From assembly GCA_963785565.1 (NCBI GenBank), contig CAWAVV010000021.1:1-64000 (forward strand): a stretch of DNA of 64,000 nucleotides. Direction: 5' to 3'. This DNA is from AP-15 sp963785565 (GTDB taxonomy: Bacteria > Pseudomonadota > Alphaproteobacteria > ATCC43930 > CGMCC-115725). Shown here piece by piece: positions 9,265 to 18,391 of this stretch; within the stretch, counting starts at the first letter, position 1, and each line of letters starts with the position of its first letter. The notes under the pieces are model-generated. The model was not told where the DNA came from, did not search any database, and saw only the letters and a list, made by a program, of their open reading frames with translations. Made by a program: the position numbers and the translations under genes.

Positions 9265-10632
9265 ATGACAACCACGCCGAGCACGCCCGGAGAATCGATC
9301 ACCGACAAGCGGCAGCTCGTCGAATACCTCGATTCCGGATCGAAGCCGCCGGCGGCATGGCGGGTCGGGACCGAGCACGAGAAATTCGTCTTCCGCCGCT
9401 CCGATCTGCGCCGCGTGCCCTATCAAGGGCCCGATGGCATCGCCGCACTGCTGCAGGGAATGACCCGCTTCGGTTGGAAACCTGTCATTGAAAACGGCAA
9501 CACGATCGCGCTGTCTAACGATGCTCAATGTTCGATCACCCTCGAACCCGGCGGCCAGTTCGAATTGAGCGGTGCGCCGCTCGAAACCGTGCATCAGACC
9601 TGCGACGAGGTGCACGAGCATTTGCGCCAGGTGCGCGAGGTTTGCGACGAACTTGGGCTCGGCATGCTTGGGCTCGGCTTCGACCCCAAATGGCGCCGCG
9701 AAGACATTTCGTGGATGCCCAAGGCGCGCTACCGGATCATGGGCAACTACATGCCGAAAAAGGGGCGGCTCGGCCTCGACATGATGCTGCGCACCTGCAC
9801 GGTGCAGACCAACCTCGACTATCAGTCCGAAACCGACATGGTCAAAAAGTTCCGGGTAAGCCTGGCATTACAGCCGGTGGCGGTGGCGCTGTTCGCCAAC
9901 TCGCCGTTTGTCGAGGGCCAGCCCTCGGGCCTGCTGAGCCATCGCAGCTATATCTGGACCGACACCGACCCCGACCGCTGCGGGACCCTGCCGTTTGTTT
10001 TCGAGCCAGGTTTCGGGTTCGAGCGTTACGTCGACTACATGCTCGACGTGCCGATGTATTTCGTCTACCGCGACGGCCGCTACATCGATGCGAGCGGTCA
10101 GTCGTTCCACGATTTCATGGCCGGGCGCCTGCCCGCGCTGCCCGGCGAAATCCCGCGATTGGGAGATTGGATCGACCACCTGACAACTGCCTTCCCCGAG
10201 GTCCGGCTCAAAACCTTTCTCGAAATGCGCGGCGCCGATGGCGGGCCGTGGCGGCGCCTGTGCGCGCTGCCGGCCTTGTGGGTCGGGATTCTGTACGATT
10301 CGACCTCGCTCGACGCCGCCCACGACCTCGTCGCCGACTGGACCGCGGAGGAGCGTGAGGCGATGCGCCGCGACGTGCCGAGGCTGGCATTGGCGACGCC
10401 GCTGCGCACCCGCACCTTGCGCGATGTGGCGCTCGAAATGCTCGACATCGCCCGCGAAGGGCTGCACCGCCGGGCCCGCCGCAGCGCCTTCGGCGAGGAC
10501 GAGACGCATTATCTCGACCCGCTGTTCGCGATCGCCGGCTCCGGCCGCACCCCGGCCGAAGAATTGCTTGAAGATTTCCGCAGCCGCTGGCGCGGCGCGA
10601 TCGACCCGGTCTTCACCGATTACGCATATTAG
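9265..10632 (+). CDS. gshA: glutamate-cysteine ligase, plant/alphaproteobacterial type
   Basis: 455 residues from ATG 9265. It catalyses the first step of glutathione synthesis, joining glutamate and cysteine with ATP. WRVGTEHEKFVFRRSD near residue 32 and QCSITLEPGGQFELSGAPLE near residue 88 are characteristic of the plant-like GshA class found in alphaproteobacteria. DMMLRTCTVQTNLDYQSE near residue 172 is also conserved. The ATG is preferred because the family N-terminus starts about 30 residues before TEHEK; earlier in-frame codons overlap rsmE in antisense-like sequence. Together with egtBD at 23.6-25.9 kb, the window encodes steps for two low-molecular-weight thiols. Confidence 0.93.
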   Translation: MTTTPSTPGESITDKRQLVEYLDSGSKPPAAWRVGTEHEKFVFRRSDLRRVPYQGPDGIAALLQGMTRFGWKPVIENGNTIALSNDAQCSITLEPGGQFELSGAPLETVHQTCDEVHEHLRQVREVCDELGLGMLGLGFDPKWRREDISWMPKARYRIMGNYMPKKGRLGLDMMLRTCTVQTNLDYQSETDMVKKFRVSLALQPVAVALFANSPFVEGQPSGLLSHRSYIWTDTDPDRCGTLPFVFEPGFGFERYVDYMLDVPMYFVYRDGRYIDASGQSFHDFMAGRLPALPGEIPRLGDWIDHLTTAFPEVRLKTFLEMRGADGGPWRRLCALPALWVGILYDSTSLDAAHDLVADWTAEEREAMRRDVPRLALATPLRTRTLRDVALEMLDIAREGLHRRARRSAFGEDETHYLDPLFAIAGSGRTPAEELLEDFRSRWRGAIDPVFTDYAY

Positions 10633-10642
10633 GAACTTAATC

Positions 10643-11983
10643 CTACTCCCGATCCAGGCCGGCTCCACCAGCGAGTTCGGCATAGAAGTGGAATGAATCC
10701 TTAGGCCGGCGTTCGAGCGTTTCATAGTCGACATGGACCAGGCCGAAGCGTTTGCTGTAGCCGAGTGTCCACTCGAAATTGTCGATCAGCGACCACACGA
10801 AATAGCCGCGCACCGGAACCCCGGCCTCGATCGCGTCGAGCACGGCGCCCAAATAGCCGCGCAAATAGCCGACGCGCTGATGGTCGCGGATGCGCCCGTC
10901 CTGCTCCACCTGATCGGGGAAGGCGGCGCCGTTTTCGAGGATATAGATCGGCAGATCGCCGCTGTAGCGTTCCTTGGCCTCGATCATCACCGCGCGGAAG
11001 GCGTCGGGCGCGATCTCCCAGCCCATATCGGTGACCGGCGCGCCGGACGGCGGCGGCAGGGTCCCGACCTCGAACGGATGGTCGGGATCGCGGCGCACCC
11101 GCGATCGCGTGTAGTGGTTGAAGGCGAAATAATCGAGCCTTTGCTGAATGATCTCGAGGTCGCCAGGCTGGACTAGCGGCTCGACCATCTCGGCGGCGAT
11201 CGGATCGGGGTAATGCCCGAGCATCTGAGGGTCGGGAAACGAGCGGTTCCACAGGGCGTCGAGCGTCAGGGTTGCGATCTCGTCTTCCTCGCGCTCGCTC
11301 GCCGGCTCGCGCGGATGGAAATTGTAGATGTTGCCGAGCAACAGGTCGGCGCGCTCCGAGCGCATCGCCGTAATGCCCAACCCGTGCGCAATATTCATGA
11401 CGTGGATTGCGGTCAGCGCGCTCGCCCGGCCGCGGATGCCGGGCGCGTGCTCGCCGTCCCCATAGCCTTTAACGCACGCGGCGTTGGGCTCGTTGAACGT
11501 CGCCCAGTGCTTGACCCGATCGCCCAGCCGCCGAACCGTCAGATGCGCGTACTCGGCAAACCAGGATGCCGTGTCGCGGTTTTGCCAGCCGCCGCGATCT
11601 TCAAGCGCCTGTGGCAAGTCCCAATGGTAGAGGCAAATCCACGGCTCGATGCCGGCTCCGAGCACGCCGTCGACAAGCCGATCGTAGAATTCCAGCCCCT
11701 TGGCGTTTGTCCCCCCGCGACCCTCGGGCAGGACACGCGGCCAAGACGTAGACAATCGGTAGGCGCCAAGGCCGAGTTCGCGCATCAGCGCCACATCGTG
11801 GGGCCAGCGATGGTAATGGTCACAGGCAACATCTCCCGTGCTGCCGTCGAGGATCTTGCCGGGAAGGTGGCTAAAGGTGTCCCAGATCGACGGCCCGCGC
11901 CCGTCCTCCCTGACCGCGCCCTCGATCTGGTAGGCCGCCGTTGAGGCGCCCCACAGGAACCCGTCGGGGAAATGCGTCGCCAT
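10643..11983 (-). CDS. GH1 family beta-glucosidase
   Basis: 446 residues, full length for glycoside hydrolase family 1, retaining beta-glucosidases that act on short oligosaccharides. The N-terminus FPDGFLWGASTAAYQIEGA is the classic GH1 start. The acid/base glutamate is E165 in ATFNEPNAAC. The nucleophile is E350 in IYILENGAAF, where LENG replaces the more common TENG. No signal peptide is visible, so it is probably cytoplasmic. It starts 85 bp downstream of the secreted hydrolase at 12069-14060 on the same strand, which suggests that the secreted enzyme releases oligosaccharides that this one cleaves. It converges with gshA, with 10 bp between stops. Confidence 0.92.
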   Translation of the reverse strand: MATHFPDGFLWGASTAAYQIEGAVREDGRGPSIWDTFSHLPGKILDGSTGDVACDHYHRWPHDVALMRELGLGAYRLSTSWPRVLPEGRGGTNAKGLEFYDRLVDGVLGAGIEPWICLYHWDLPQALEDRGGWQNRDTASWFAEYAHLTVRRLGDRVKHWATFNEPNAACVKGYGDGEHAPGIRGRASALTAIHVMNIAHGLGITAMRSERADLLLGNIYNFHPREPASEREEDEIATLTLDALWNRSFPDPQMLGHYPDPIAAEMVEPLVQPGDLEIIQQRLDYFAFNHYTRSRVRRDPDHPFEVGTLPPPSGAPVTDMGWEIAPDAFRAVMIEAKERYSGDLPIYILENGAAFPDQVEQDGRIRDHQRVGYLRGYLGAVLDAIEAGVPVRGYFVWSLIDNFEWTLGYSKRFGLVHVDYETLERRPKDSFHFYAELAGGAGLDRE

Positions 11984-12068
11984 TGCTGGGCCTCATCGCT
12001 GCTTGCGCTGCGCCGAAACGATAACCGACCAGGCGTGGGATCACGGAGGCCGTGGATCCGCGAGCGCA

Positions 12069-14060
12069 TCAGCCGTGTGCCCGCACCACCGTCGCCGGCG
12101 AGCCCTCGATAATCTCCGGACCGCCGCCCAGACGCATTCGTAGCCAGCCGGCGGGATCGCGCATCGCCGCTGCGGGATCACGCCCGGACAGCGACATCCA
12201 GCGATCTCGGTCCCATGAGGTGACGGCGACCTCGACGCGCAGCGGCGTCCTCTCGCCCGGCGACGCCACCCCCAGCGCCGACCACGGGATCAGCGCCTCG
12301 GCAGTGATGCGCGGCTGGTCGGCGCCAAAATAGACCGCCTTAGCGCCGGGTACGGGGGTGCAGCCCTGACCGATCGCCCGAGATGCGGCTCCCCCGCAAA
12401 GTTCGGCGGCCATTTCCGGATAATCGTGGATCTTGGTGCGCGGCGGGATGAAAAACAATGTGAAGCGCCGCGGCCCGCCGCCGAGATCGACGCCCAATTC
12501 GACCCTATAGGCCTCGCCGAGCGGGAACGGGCCGTCATAGGCCAACAGATCGATGTCGAAATAGTCCTGGCCGATCGTCGCCAGCTGGAGGCCAAGCCGG
12601 CTCCACGACAGATAGGCCTCGCCAAACGCCACCACCCCCGGTGACCCAGTCAGCCTCGGCAGCAGGCTCGCCGGTTTCGGCCAGTCCGACAACGAGCGAT
12701 TCTGCAGCTCGATCCCGGCCTCGGGAATCACAAATTCTCCCTGCCGAGGCGTCAGCACCGTTGCCTCGGTATGGACCTCGTAGGCGCGACGATTGGCGAC
12801 GGCGAGCGCAGAAGTCAGCCGGCGATAGGGCAGGTCGTTGATGTCGACGAGCCCGAAATCGTAATCCTCGCCGTCGTCGCGCCCGCCTTTCGGATGATCG
12901 TAATACTGAAACCAGTGGGCGCCGACGACTTCTGGAATCGCGGCAAGGTTCTCGGTCGCTGCCGCTGCACCTGCGGCTCGCTCGGCCTGGGTTTCGACCG
13001 TCATCAGATGGCCGTTGTTGAGGTTACCGGTACGATTGTGCTTTGACGCAAAGAACCATTCGGAGACCAGTACCGGCTTGCCTCCGGACAATGCCCTCAG
13101 CCCGTCGAAGAAATAGGGCGCGATCCAGCCGTCGCTGCTGTCGACATTGTAGTTGGTAGCGATCGCATCGACATAGGGCGCCATCGCCCGCACCGCGGCC
13201 GGATCGTAATATATCGGCAAGCGGTCGCCAAAATAGAGCGCGTCGGGATCGGCCGCCCGAATCGCGCGTGCCGCAATCGCGTAATAATGGCGCGCAACGA
13301 CGCCGGTCCATTCGCGTACGGCATGGATCCCGGCGCCGCCGGGCCGCATCCGTGTCATCCCGGTCGCACCGAGCAGCTTCGCCCACGAGTCGACGCTCGG
13401 CGGCGGCAGGAAATCGGCGGTGAAGCGCGCCCAGTCATCCTTGTAGTAACGCTCCAAGGTGTCGACCCAGCGCTGCTTTGTCGTTGAGTCGGCCGGTTTC
13501 ATCGAATAAAAGACGAACAGTGCCCCGGCCCACCACCCGACCTCGTTGTCGGAGTAATAACCGATACGATAAGGCGAGTTGCGATAAGGGGCGACGAGTT
13601 TGCGGGCGAGCGCCATCATCCGCGTCTCGGTCTCGGGCGCGAATGGGTCGAACCAGTGAAAGCGCGCGTTACGGCCCAGTTCGAGATTGACGACGCTCGG
13701 CAGGCGAAGTTCCTGCGGCGGCAGCGACCAGCCGCCGGCGCTGTTGAACCCCCATTCGTCGAGCCGGCGCCGGGTGTTTTCAATCCACGCGTCTTGGGTC
13801 GGGGCGAATGCCGTCCAGCTATAATAGACCTTGCCGCCCTTTTCGCGATATGGATAGCCACCGTCGAGGGCGTTGACGCCAAAACTTAAAAACCGCTCGC
13901 CGCATGGTGTTACCAGCCACGAAACGCCGTTTTTTGTAGCGAGCGACCAGCGCGTCGTCGGCGCACGGGTAAGGTCGGTGCAGGCCGAAGCGCGGGCGAG
14001 CGGGAGCGCCGCTGCAAGAGCGCCGAGCACCAACAAGACCCCACGGCCGCAAAACCGCAT
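12069..14060 (-). CDS. secreted clan GH-A-like glycoside hydrolase (agarase-like) with C-terminal beta domain
   Basis: 663 residues with a signal peptide (GVLLVLGALAAALPLARASA). The N-terminal region looks like a TIM-barrel retaining hydrolase. RIGYYSDNEVGWW near residue 168 supplies the Asn-Glu acid/base pair, GGKPVLVSEWFF near residue 330 supplies a candidate nucleophile Glu, and GAHWFQYYDHPKGG precedes the end of the barrel. From about residue 450 a beta-rich domain (AFGEAYLSWSRLGLQLATIG, ITAEALIPWSALGV) resembles CBM9-like or DOMON-type modules. It is closest in style to beta-agarase/GH50-like proteins, but I cannot assign the family or substrate. The pairing with the GH1 gene downstream supports a role in polysaccharide or glycan use. 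Confidence 0.7.
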   Translation of the reverse strand: MRFCGRGVLLVLGALAAALPLARASACTDLTRAPTTRWSLATKNGVSWLVTPCGERFLSFGVNALDGGYPYREKGGKVYYSWTAFAPTQDAWIENTRRRLDEWGFNSAGGWSLPPQELRLPSVVNLELGRNARFHWFDPFAPETETRMMALARKLVAPYRNSPYRIGYYSDNEVGWWAGALFVFYSMKPADSTTKQRWVDTLERYYKDDWARFTADFLPPPSVDSWAKLLGATGMTRMRPGGAGIHAVREWTGVVARHYYAIAARAIRAADPDALYFGDRLPIYYDPAAVRAMAPYVDAIATNYNVDSSDGWIAPYFFDGLRALSGGKPVLVSEWFFASKHNRTGNLNNGHLMTVETQAERAAGAAAATENLAAIPEVVGAHWFQYYDHPKGGRDDGEDYDFGLVDINDLPYRRLTSALAVANRRAYEVHTEATVLTPRQGEFVIPEAGIELQNRSLSDWPKPASLLPRLTGSPGVVAFGEAYLSWSRLGLQLATIGQDYFDIDLLAYDGPFPLGEAYRVELGVDLGGGPRRFTLFFIPPRTKIHDYPEMAAELCGGAASRAIGQGCTPVPGAKAVYFGADQPRITAEALIPWSALGVASPGERTPLRVEVAVTSWDRDRWMSLSGRDPAAAMRDPAGWLRMRLGGGPEIIEGSPATVVRAHG

Positions 14061-14100
14061 GATCCCCCCAAAAGCCGCGGCCGTCGCCCGGCGGCCAGCC

Positions 14101-15534
14101 TCACGCGTTAGTGCCGCCGACCGTCAGACCGTCCATCCGCAAGGTTGGCTGGCCGACGCCGACCGGAACGCTCTGGCCGTCCTTGCCGCAGGTGCCGATC
14201 CCGTGGTCGAGGCCGAGGTCGTTGCCGATCATTGAGACTTTGGTCAGGGCATCGGGACCATTGCCGATCAGCGTGGCGCCTTTGACCGCTGCGCCGATCT
14301 TGCCGCTCTCGATCAGATAGGCCTCGGAGGCTGAAAACACGAACTTGCCCGAGGTGATGTCGACCTGACCGCCGCCGAAATTGACCGCATAGAGGCCGCG
14401 GGGCACCGAGGCAATGATCTCCTGTGGATCCTGATTGCCGGCCAGCATGTAGGTGTTCGTCATCCGCGGCATCGGGGCGTGGGCAAAGCTCTGGCGCCTG
14501 CCGTTGCCGGTCGGTGCGGCGCCGAGCAGGCGGGCGTTCATCCGGTCCTGCATGTACCCTTTGAGGACACCGTCCTCGATCAGGGTGGTGCAGTTGGTCG
14601 GTGTCCCCTCGTCGTCGACGGTCAGGGAGCCGCGCCGGTCGGGCAAGGTCCCGTCATCGACCACCGTCACCCCCTTGGTAGCGACCCGCTCGCCGATCAT
14701 CCCGGAAAAGGCCGAGGTCTTCTTGCGGTTGAAATCACCCTCCAGCCCGTGCCCGATCGCCTCGTGCAACATTACCCCTGGCCAGCCCGGTCCGAGAACG
14801 ACGGTCATCTCTCCGGCCGGGGCCGGCACGGCGCCGAGATTTACCAATGCCTGGCGCAGAGCCTCGTCGACCTGTTCCTTCCAGTGTAGAGGATCGAGAT
14901 AACGCTCATAGGCGAGACGGCCGCCGGCGCCTGAAGAGCCGGTCTCCATCCGATCGCCGTCACCGACGATGACGGCGACGCCCAAACGCACCAGCGGGCG
15001 GATATCGGCAACGCGGCGGCCATCGGCGCGGATGATCTGAACGGCCTGCCACATGCCGCTCAACGACGCCATGACCTGCCTGACCCGCGGGTCGCGGCTG
15101 CGCGCATAAGCGTCGATTTCGGCCAACAGGCGGGTCTTGGCGCCAAGCTCGACGAGGCCGAGCGGGTTCATATCGGTATAGAGGGTGCGATTGGTGCCTG
15201 GGGGCGGTCCCTCCATTACGCCGGAATAGCCGCTGGCTACCGCCCGAACCGTCGCCGCGGCCCGGCCGATGGCCGCTTCGGAAAGGTCGGAGGCGTGGGC
15301 GTATCCGGCGGCTTCACCGGCTACCGCGCGCAGCCCGAATCCCTGGGTCGTGTCAAAGCTGGCACTCTTGATCCGGCCATCGTCGAGCGAGAGGCTTTCG
15401 GATTGGCTGTATTCGAGAAACAGCTCGCCGTCGTCCATGCCGGCCAGCGCCTGGGCGACGATCGCCTCTACCCGGCCAGGATTCATGCCGGTGCGCTCGA
15501 AGAACAATTCGTCGGTGACGCCGAGATCGGTCAT
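14101..15534 (-). CDS. tldD: metalloprotease TldD
   Basis: 477 residues from the ATG at 15534, which has AAGGAG about 8 nt upstream. A longer in-frame extension to 16008 is low-quality sequence overlapping coxB and is rejected. TldD is the zinc-bearing subunit of the TldD/TldE protease. The motif HEAIGHGLEGDF gives H257, E258 and H262, and a further conserved Cys lies in DHGIGTCGKDGQSVPVG near residue 455. FGLRAVAGEAAGYAHASDLS near residue 70 is typical. It is divergent from coxB. In many Rhodospirillales-like genomes tldD sits next to the cox operon, as here. Its partner tldE is at 3883-5235. Confidence 0.95.
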   Translation of the reverse strand: MTDLGVTDELFFERTGMNPGRVEAIVAQALAGMDDGELFLEYSQSESLSLDDGRIKSASFDTTQGFGLRAVAGEAAGYAHASDLSEAAIGRAAATVRAVASGYSGVMEGPPPGTNRTLYTDMNPLGLVELGAKTRLLAEIDAYARSRDPRVRQVMASLSGMWQAVQIIRADGRRVADIRPLVRLGVAVIVGDGDRMETGSSGAGGRLAYERYLDPLHWKEQVDEALRQALVNLGAVPAPAGEMTVVLGPGWPGVMLHEAIGHGLEGDFNRKKTSAFSGMIGERVATKGVTVVDDGTLPDRRGSLTVDDEGTPTNCTTLIEDGVLKGYMQDRMNARLLGAAPTGNGRRQSFAHAPMPRMTNTYMLAGNQDPQEIIASVPRGLYAVNFGGGQVDITSGKFVFSASEAYLIESGKIGAAVKGATLIGNGPDALTKVSMIGNDLGLDHGIGTCGKDGQSVPVGVGQPTLRMDGLTVGGTNA

Positions 15535-15857
15535 GCGCTGCTCCTTAACTGCCGATCTACAATATGGTCGCCGCCAGCCGCGAACGGAAGTCGCGATCGG
15601 CCTATCGGCAAGGCCACTATGGCGGCGGCAGGCGTTGATCGCAAACGCCTGCGGCGGCTTGACGCAACGGGTTGGGCCGGTTGTGACGCGTACGGCCGAT
15701 GGTGTAGGCTCGCCGCCGTGAGTGGCCGCGCGGCCCGCCCGCTGCGGCAAGAGAGAGCGGTACGAGGCCGAATGGCGCCGCTCGGACCGTCCTTTGCGGA
15801 ACAAGCCGCTGCGGGCCGCCCGATCGGCCGAATGGGACGGACCAGAGGCGGCAAGGC
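15535..15857. promoter_or_regulatory. divergent tldD/coxB intergenic region
   Basis: 323 bp separate the two divergent starts. No coding sequence is supported here, since all open frames in it lack family resemblance. The region must carry the promoters for tldD (leftward) and the whole cox-egt run (rightward), but I see no convincing -35/-10 pair or operator. No purine-rich Shine-Dalgarno is obvious in the few bases before the coxB ATG (ggcggcaaggcatg). Confidence 0.5.
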
Positions 15858-16739
15858 ATGGTGCGGTTGTCAAAGTTGCTGACGAAAAAGCGGGCGGCCC
15901 GGGCATTGCTTGTGCTGGGGCTTGCGGTGGTCGCCGCCGCATCGCTCGCCGCGATTGCCTGGGCTGCGCAGCCGCGGCCCTGGCAAATGGGCATGCAGCC
16001 CCCGGCAACCCCGGTCAAGGACCGGCTTAATGCGTTTCATAACGAGTTGCAGGTGATCATCTTTTTGATCGCCGGCTTTGTCATGGCTCTGCTGCTCTAC
16101 GTGATCATACGCTTCAACCACCGGCGCAATCCGGTACCCTCGCGCACCTCGCACAACACCGTAATCGAGATGCTGTGGACGATCATCCCGGTACTGATCC
16201 TGGTCATGATCGCGATCCCGTCTTTCAAGCTGATGTATTACATGGATCGGGTCCCGAACCCGGACATGACCATCAAGGTGACCGGGCATCAATGGTACTG
16301 GTCCTACGAGTATCCCGACCAGAAGGAGTTGGCTTTTGACAGCAACATCATTCAGCAAGCCGATCTGAAGCCAGGCCAATTGCGGTTGCTCGATGTCAAC
16401 AATCCGCTCGTCGTGCCGATCCACACAAACATCCGCGTCCTGGTGACCAGTACCGACGTGATCCACAGCTGGTTCATTCCATCCTTTGGTGTCCAGGAGT
16501 ATGCGGTCATCGGTCGGGTCAACGAGAGCTGGTTCAATGTCGAGCGCGAGGGCACCTATTACGGCGAGTGCAATCAGATATGCGGCGTCAACCACGCCTT
16601 CATGCCGATCAAGATCGTCGCTATGTCAAAGGATGCGTTCCAGCACTGGCTGGGCGAGGCTCAGAAAAAATTTGCACATAATGAGCCGCCTGAGGACGCG
16701 ATGCGCGTCGCCGCCGTTTCGGCGCCAGCCGGCAACTGA
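15858..16739 (+). CDS. coxB: cytochrome c oxidase subunit II (CuA-bearing)
   Basis: 293 residues. A hydrophobic leader (ALLVLGLAVVAAASLAAIAW) is followed by two transmembrane helices (near residues 62-85 and 105-125) and a periplasmic cupredoxin domain. HQWYWSYEYPD near residue 147 is the aromatic electron-entry region. STDVIHSWFIPSFG supplies the first CuA His. ECNQICGVNHAFMPIKIVAM near residue 235 supplies the two Cys, the His and the Met of CuA. It receives electrons from cytochrome c and passes them to subunit I. First gene of the cox operon, 18 bp before coxA. Confidence 0.97.
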   Translation: MVRLSKLLTKKRAARALLVLGLAVVAAASLAAIAWAAQPRPWQMGMQPPATPVKDRLNAFHNELQVIIFLIAGFVMALLLYVIIRFNHRRNPVPSRTSHNTVIEMLWTIIPVLILVMIAIPSFKLMYYMDRVPNPDMTIKVTGHQWYWSYEYPDQKELAFDSNIIQQADLKPGQLRLLDVNNPLVVPIHTNIRVLVTSTDVIHSWFIPSFGVQEYAVIGRVNESWFNVEREGTYYGECNQICGVNHAFMPIKIVAMSKDAFQHWLGEAQKKFAHNEPPEDAMRVAAVSAPAGN

Positions 16740-16757
16740 AAGCGAGAGGGTCCCGGG

Positions 16758-18377
16758 ATGACTTATGAGCGCGAGGCGCACACGGCCGACAATCACGGTT
16801 ACGGCGCGCATGCTCACGACGACCACCGGCCAGGGTTCTTCACCCGCTGGCTGTTCTCGACCAACCACAAGGACATCGGCACCCTCTATCTGATTTTTGC
16901 CGTCATCGCCGGGGTTGTCGGTGGCACCTTGTCGGTGATGATGCGCATCCAACTGATGCATCCCGACAATCATTTCATCACGGATCATCAGATCTACAAC
17001 GTCATCATCACCGCGCACGGCCTGATCATGATCTTCTTCACGGTCATGCCGGCGATGATCGGGGGCTTTGGCAACTGGCTCGTGCCGTTGATGATCGGTT
17101 CGCCCGACATGGCCTTTCCCCGCATGAACAATATCAGCTTCTGGCTGCTGGTGCCGTCCTTTGCGCTGCTGATCGGGTCGACCATGGTCGGCGAGGGCGC
17201 CGGTGTCGGCTGGACGCTCTACCCGCCGCTGTCGGGTCCGGCCGGCTCGCCCGGGCCGGCGATGGACATGCTGATCTTTTCGATCCATCTGGCCGGCGCG
17301 TCGTCGATCATGGGGGCGATCAATTTCATCACCACGATCTTCAACATGCGCGCTCCCGGCATGACAATGCACAAAATGCCGCTGTTCGTGTGGTCGATCC
17401 TGGTCACCGCTTTTCTGCTGCTGCTGTCGCTGCCGGTGCTGGCCGGGGCGATCACGATGCTGCTGACCGACCGTAATTTCGGCACCAGCTTTTTCAACCC
17501 GGCGGGCGGCGGCGACCCGCTATTGTTCCTGAACCTGTTCTGGTTCTTCGGCCACCCTGAAGTCTATATTCTGATCCTGCCGGGCTTCGGCATGATCAGC
17601 CAAGTGGTCTCAACCTTCTCGAAAAAGCCGATTTTCGGCTATCTTGGCATGGTCTACGCCATGGTCGCGATCGGGGTGGTCGGATTTGTCGTGTGGGCGC
17701 ATCACATGTTCACCACCGGGATCTCGATCGACACGCGCGCCTATTTTACTGCGGCGACGATGGTTATCGCAGTGCCGACCGGGGTCAAGATCTTCTCGTG
17801 GATCGCGACGATGTGGGGCGGGTCCATCGAGTTCAAGACCCCGATGCTGTGGGCAATGGGCTTTATCTTCTTGTTCACGATCGGCGGCGTGACCGGCGTG
17901 GTGCTGGCCAACGCGGGCGTCGATTTCGCCTTACACAACACCTATTACGTCGTTGCCCATTTTCATTACGTGCTGTCGCTCGGCGCAGTCTTCTCAATCT
18001 TTGCCGGTTTCTATTACTGGATTGGGAAGATGTCTGGCCGCCAATACAATGAGACTTTTGGTAAGATCCACTTCTGGACTACTTTCATCGGGGTCAATTT
18101 GACTTTCTTCCCGCAGCACTTCCTAGGGCTCGCCGGGATGCCGCGGCGGATCGCCGACTACCCGGACGCGTTCGCCGGCTGGAACATGGTCTCCTCGATC
18201 GGCGCCTTCATTTCCTATGGCTCGACCCTGTTCTTTGTCTTCATCGTACTGCATACGCTGTTGCTGGGCCGCCGCGCCGGCAATAACCCATGGGGCGAGG
18301 GCGCCACAACGCTGGAGTGGAAGCTGCCGTCGCCCCCGCCGTTCCACAGCTATGACGAGCTGCCGCTGGTTTCGTAG
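16758..18377 (+). CDS. coxA: cytochrome c oxidase subunit I (aa3 type)
   Basis: 539 residues with 12 predicted membrane helices. It is the catalytic subunit, binding heme a and the heme a3-CuB centre where O2 is reduced. FFGHPEVYILILPGFGMIS near residue 260 carries the CuB His and the cross-linked Tyr; WAHHMFTTG near residue 313 has the two further CuB His; NTYYVVAHFHYVLSLGAVF near residue 394 has the heme-ligand His pair. GLIMIFFTVMPAMIGGFGNW near residue 90 is conserved. An N-terminal His-rich stretch (DNHGYGAHAHDDHRP) is unusual but soluble. It is followed by ctaB after 14 bp. Confidence 0.98.
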   Translation: MTYEREAHTADNHGYGAHAHDDHRPGFFTRWLFSTNHKDIGTLYLIFAVIAGVVGGTLSVMMRIQLMHPDNHFITDHQIYNVIITAHGLIMIFFTVMPAMIGGFGNWLVPLMIGSPDMAFPRMNNISFWLLVPSFALLIGSTMVGEGAGVGWTLYPPLSGPAGSPGPAMDMLIFSIHLAGASSIMGAINFITTIFNMRAPGMTMHKMPLFVWSILVTAFLLLLSLPVLAGAITMLLTDRNFGTSFFNPAGGGDPLLFLNLFWFFGHPEVYILILPGFGMISQVVSTFSKKPIFGYLGMVYAMVAIGVVGFVVWAHHMFTTGISIDTRAYFTAATMVIAVPTGVKIFSWIATMWGGSIEFKTPMLWAMGFIFLFTIGGVTGVVLANAGVDFALHNTYYVVAHFHYVLSLGAVFSIFAGFYYWIGKMSGRQYNETFGKIHFWTTFIGVNLTFFPQHFLGLAGMPRRIADYPDAFAGWNMVSSIGAFISYGSTLFFVFIVLHTLLLGRRAGNNPWGEGATTLEWKLPSPPPFHSYDELPLVS

Positions 18378-18391
18378 GGAGCGCCTTTTTC

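Noticed and set aside
15535..16008. Extended N-terminus of TldD
   Set aside because: It would overlap the divergent coxB, is not TldD-like, and the ATG at 15534 has a good ribosome site.
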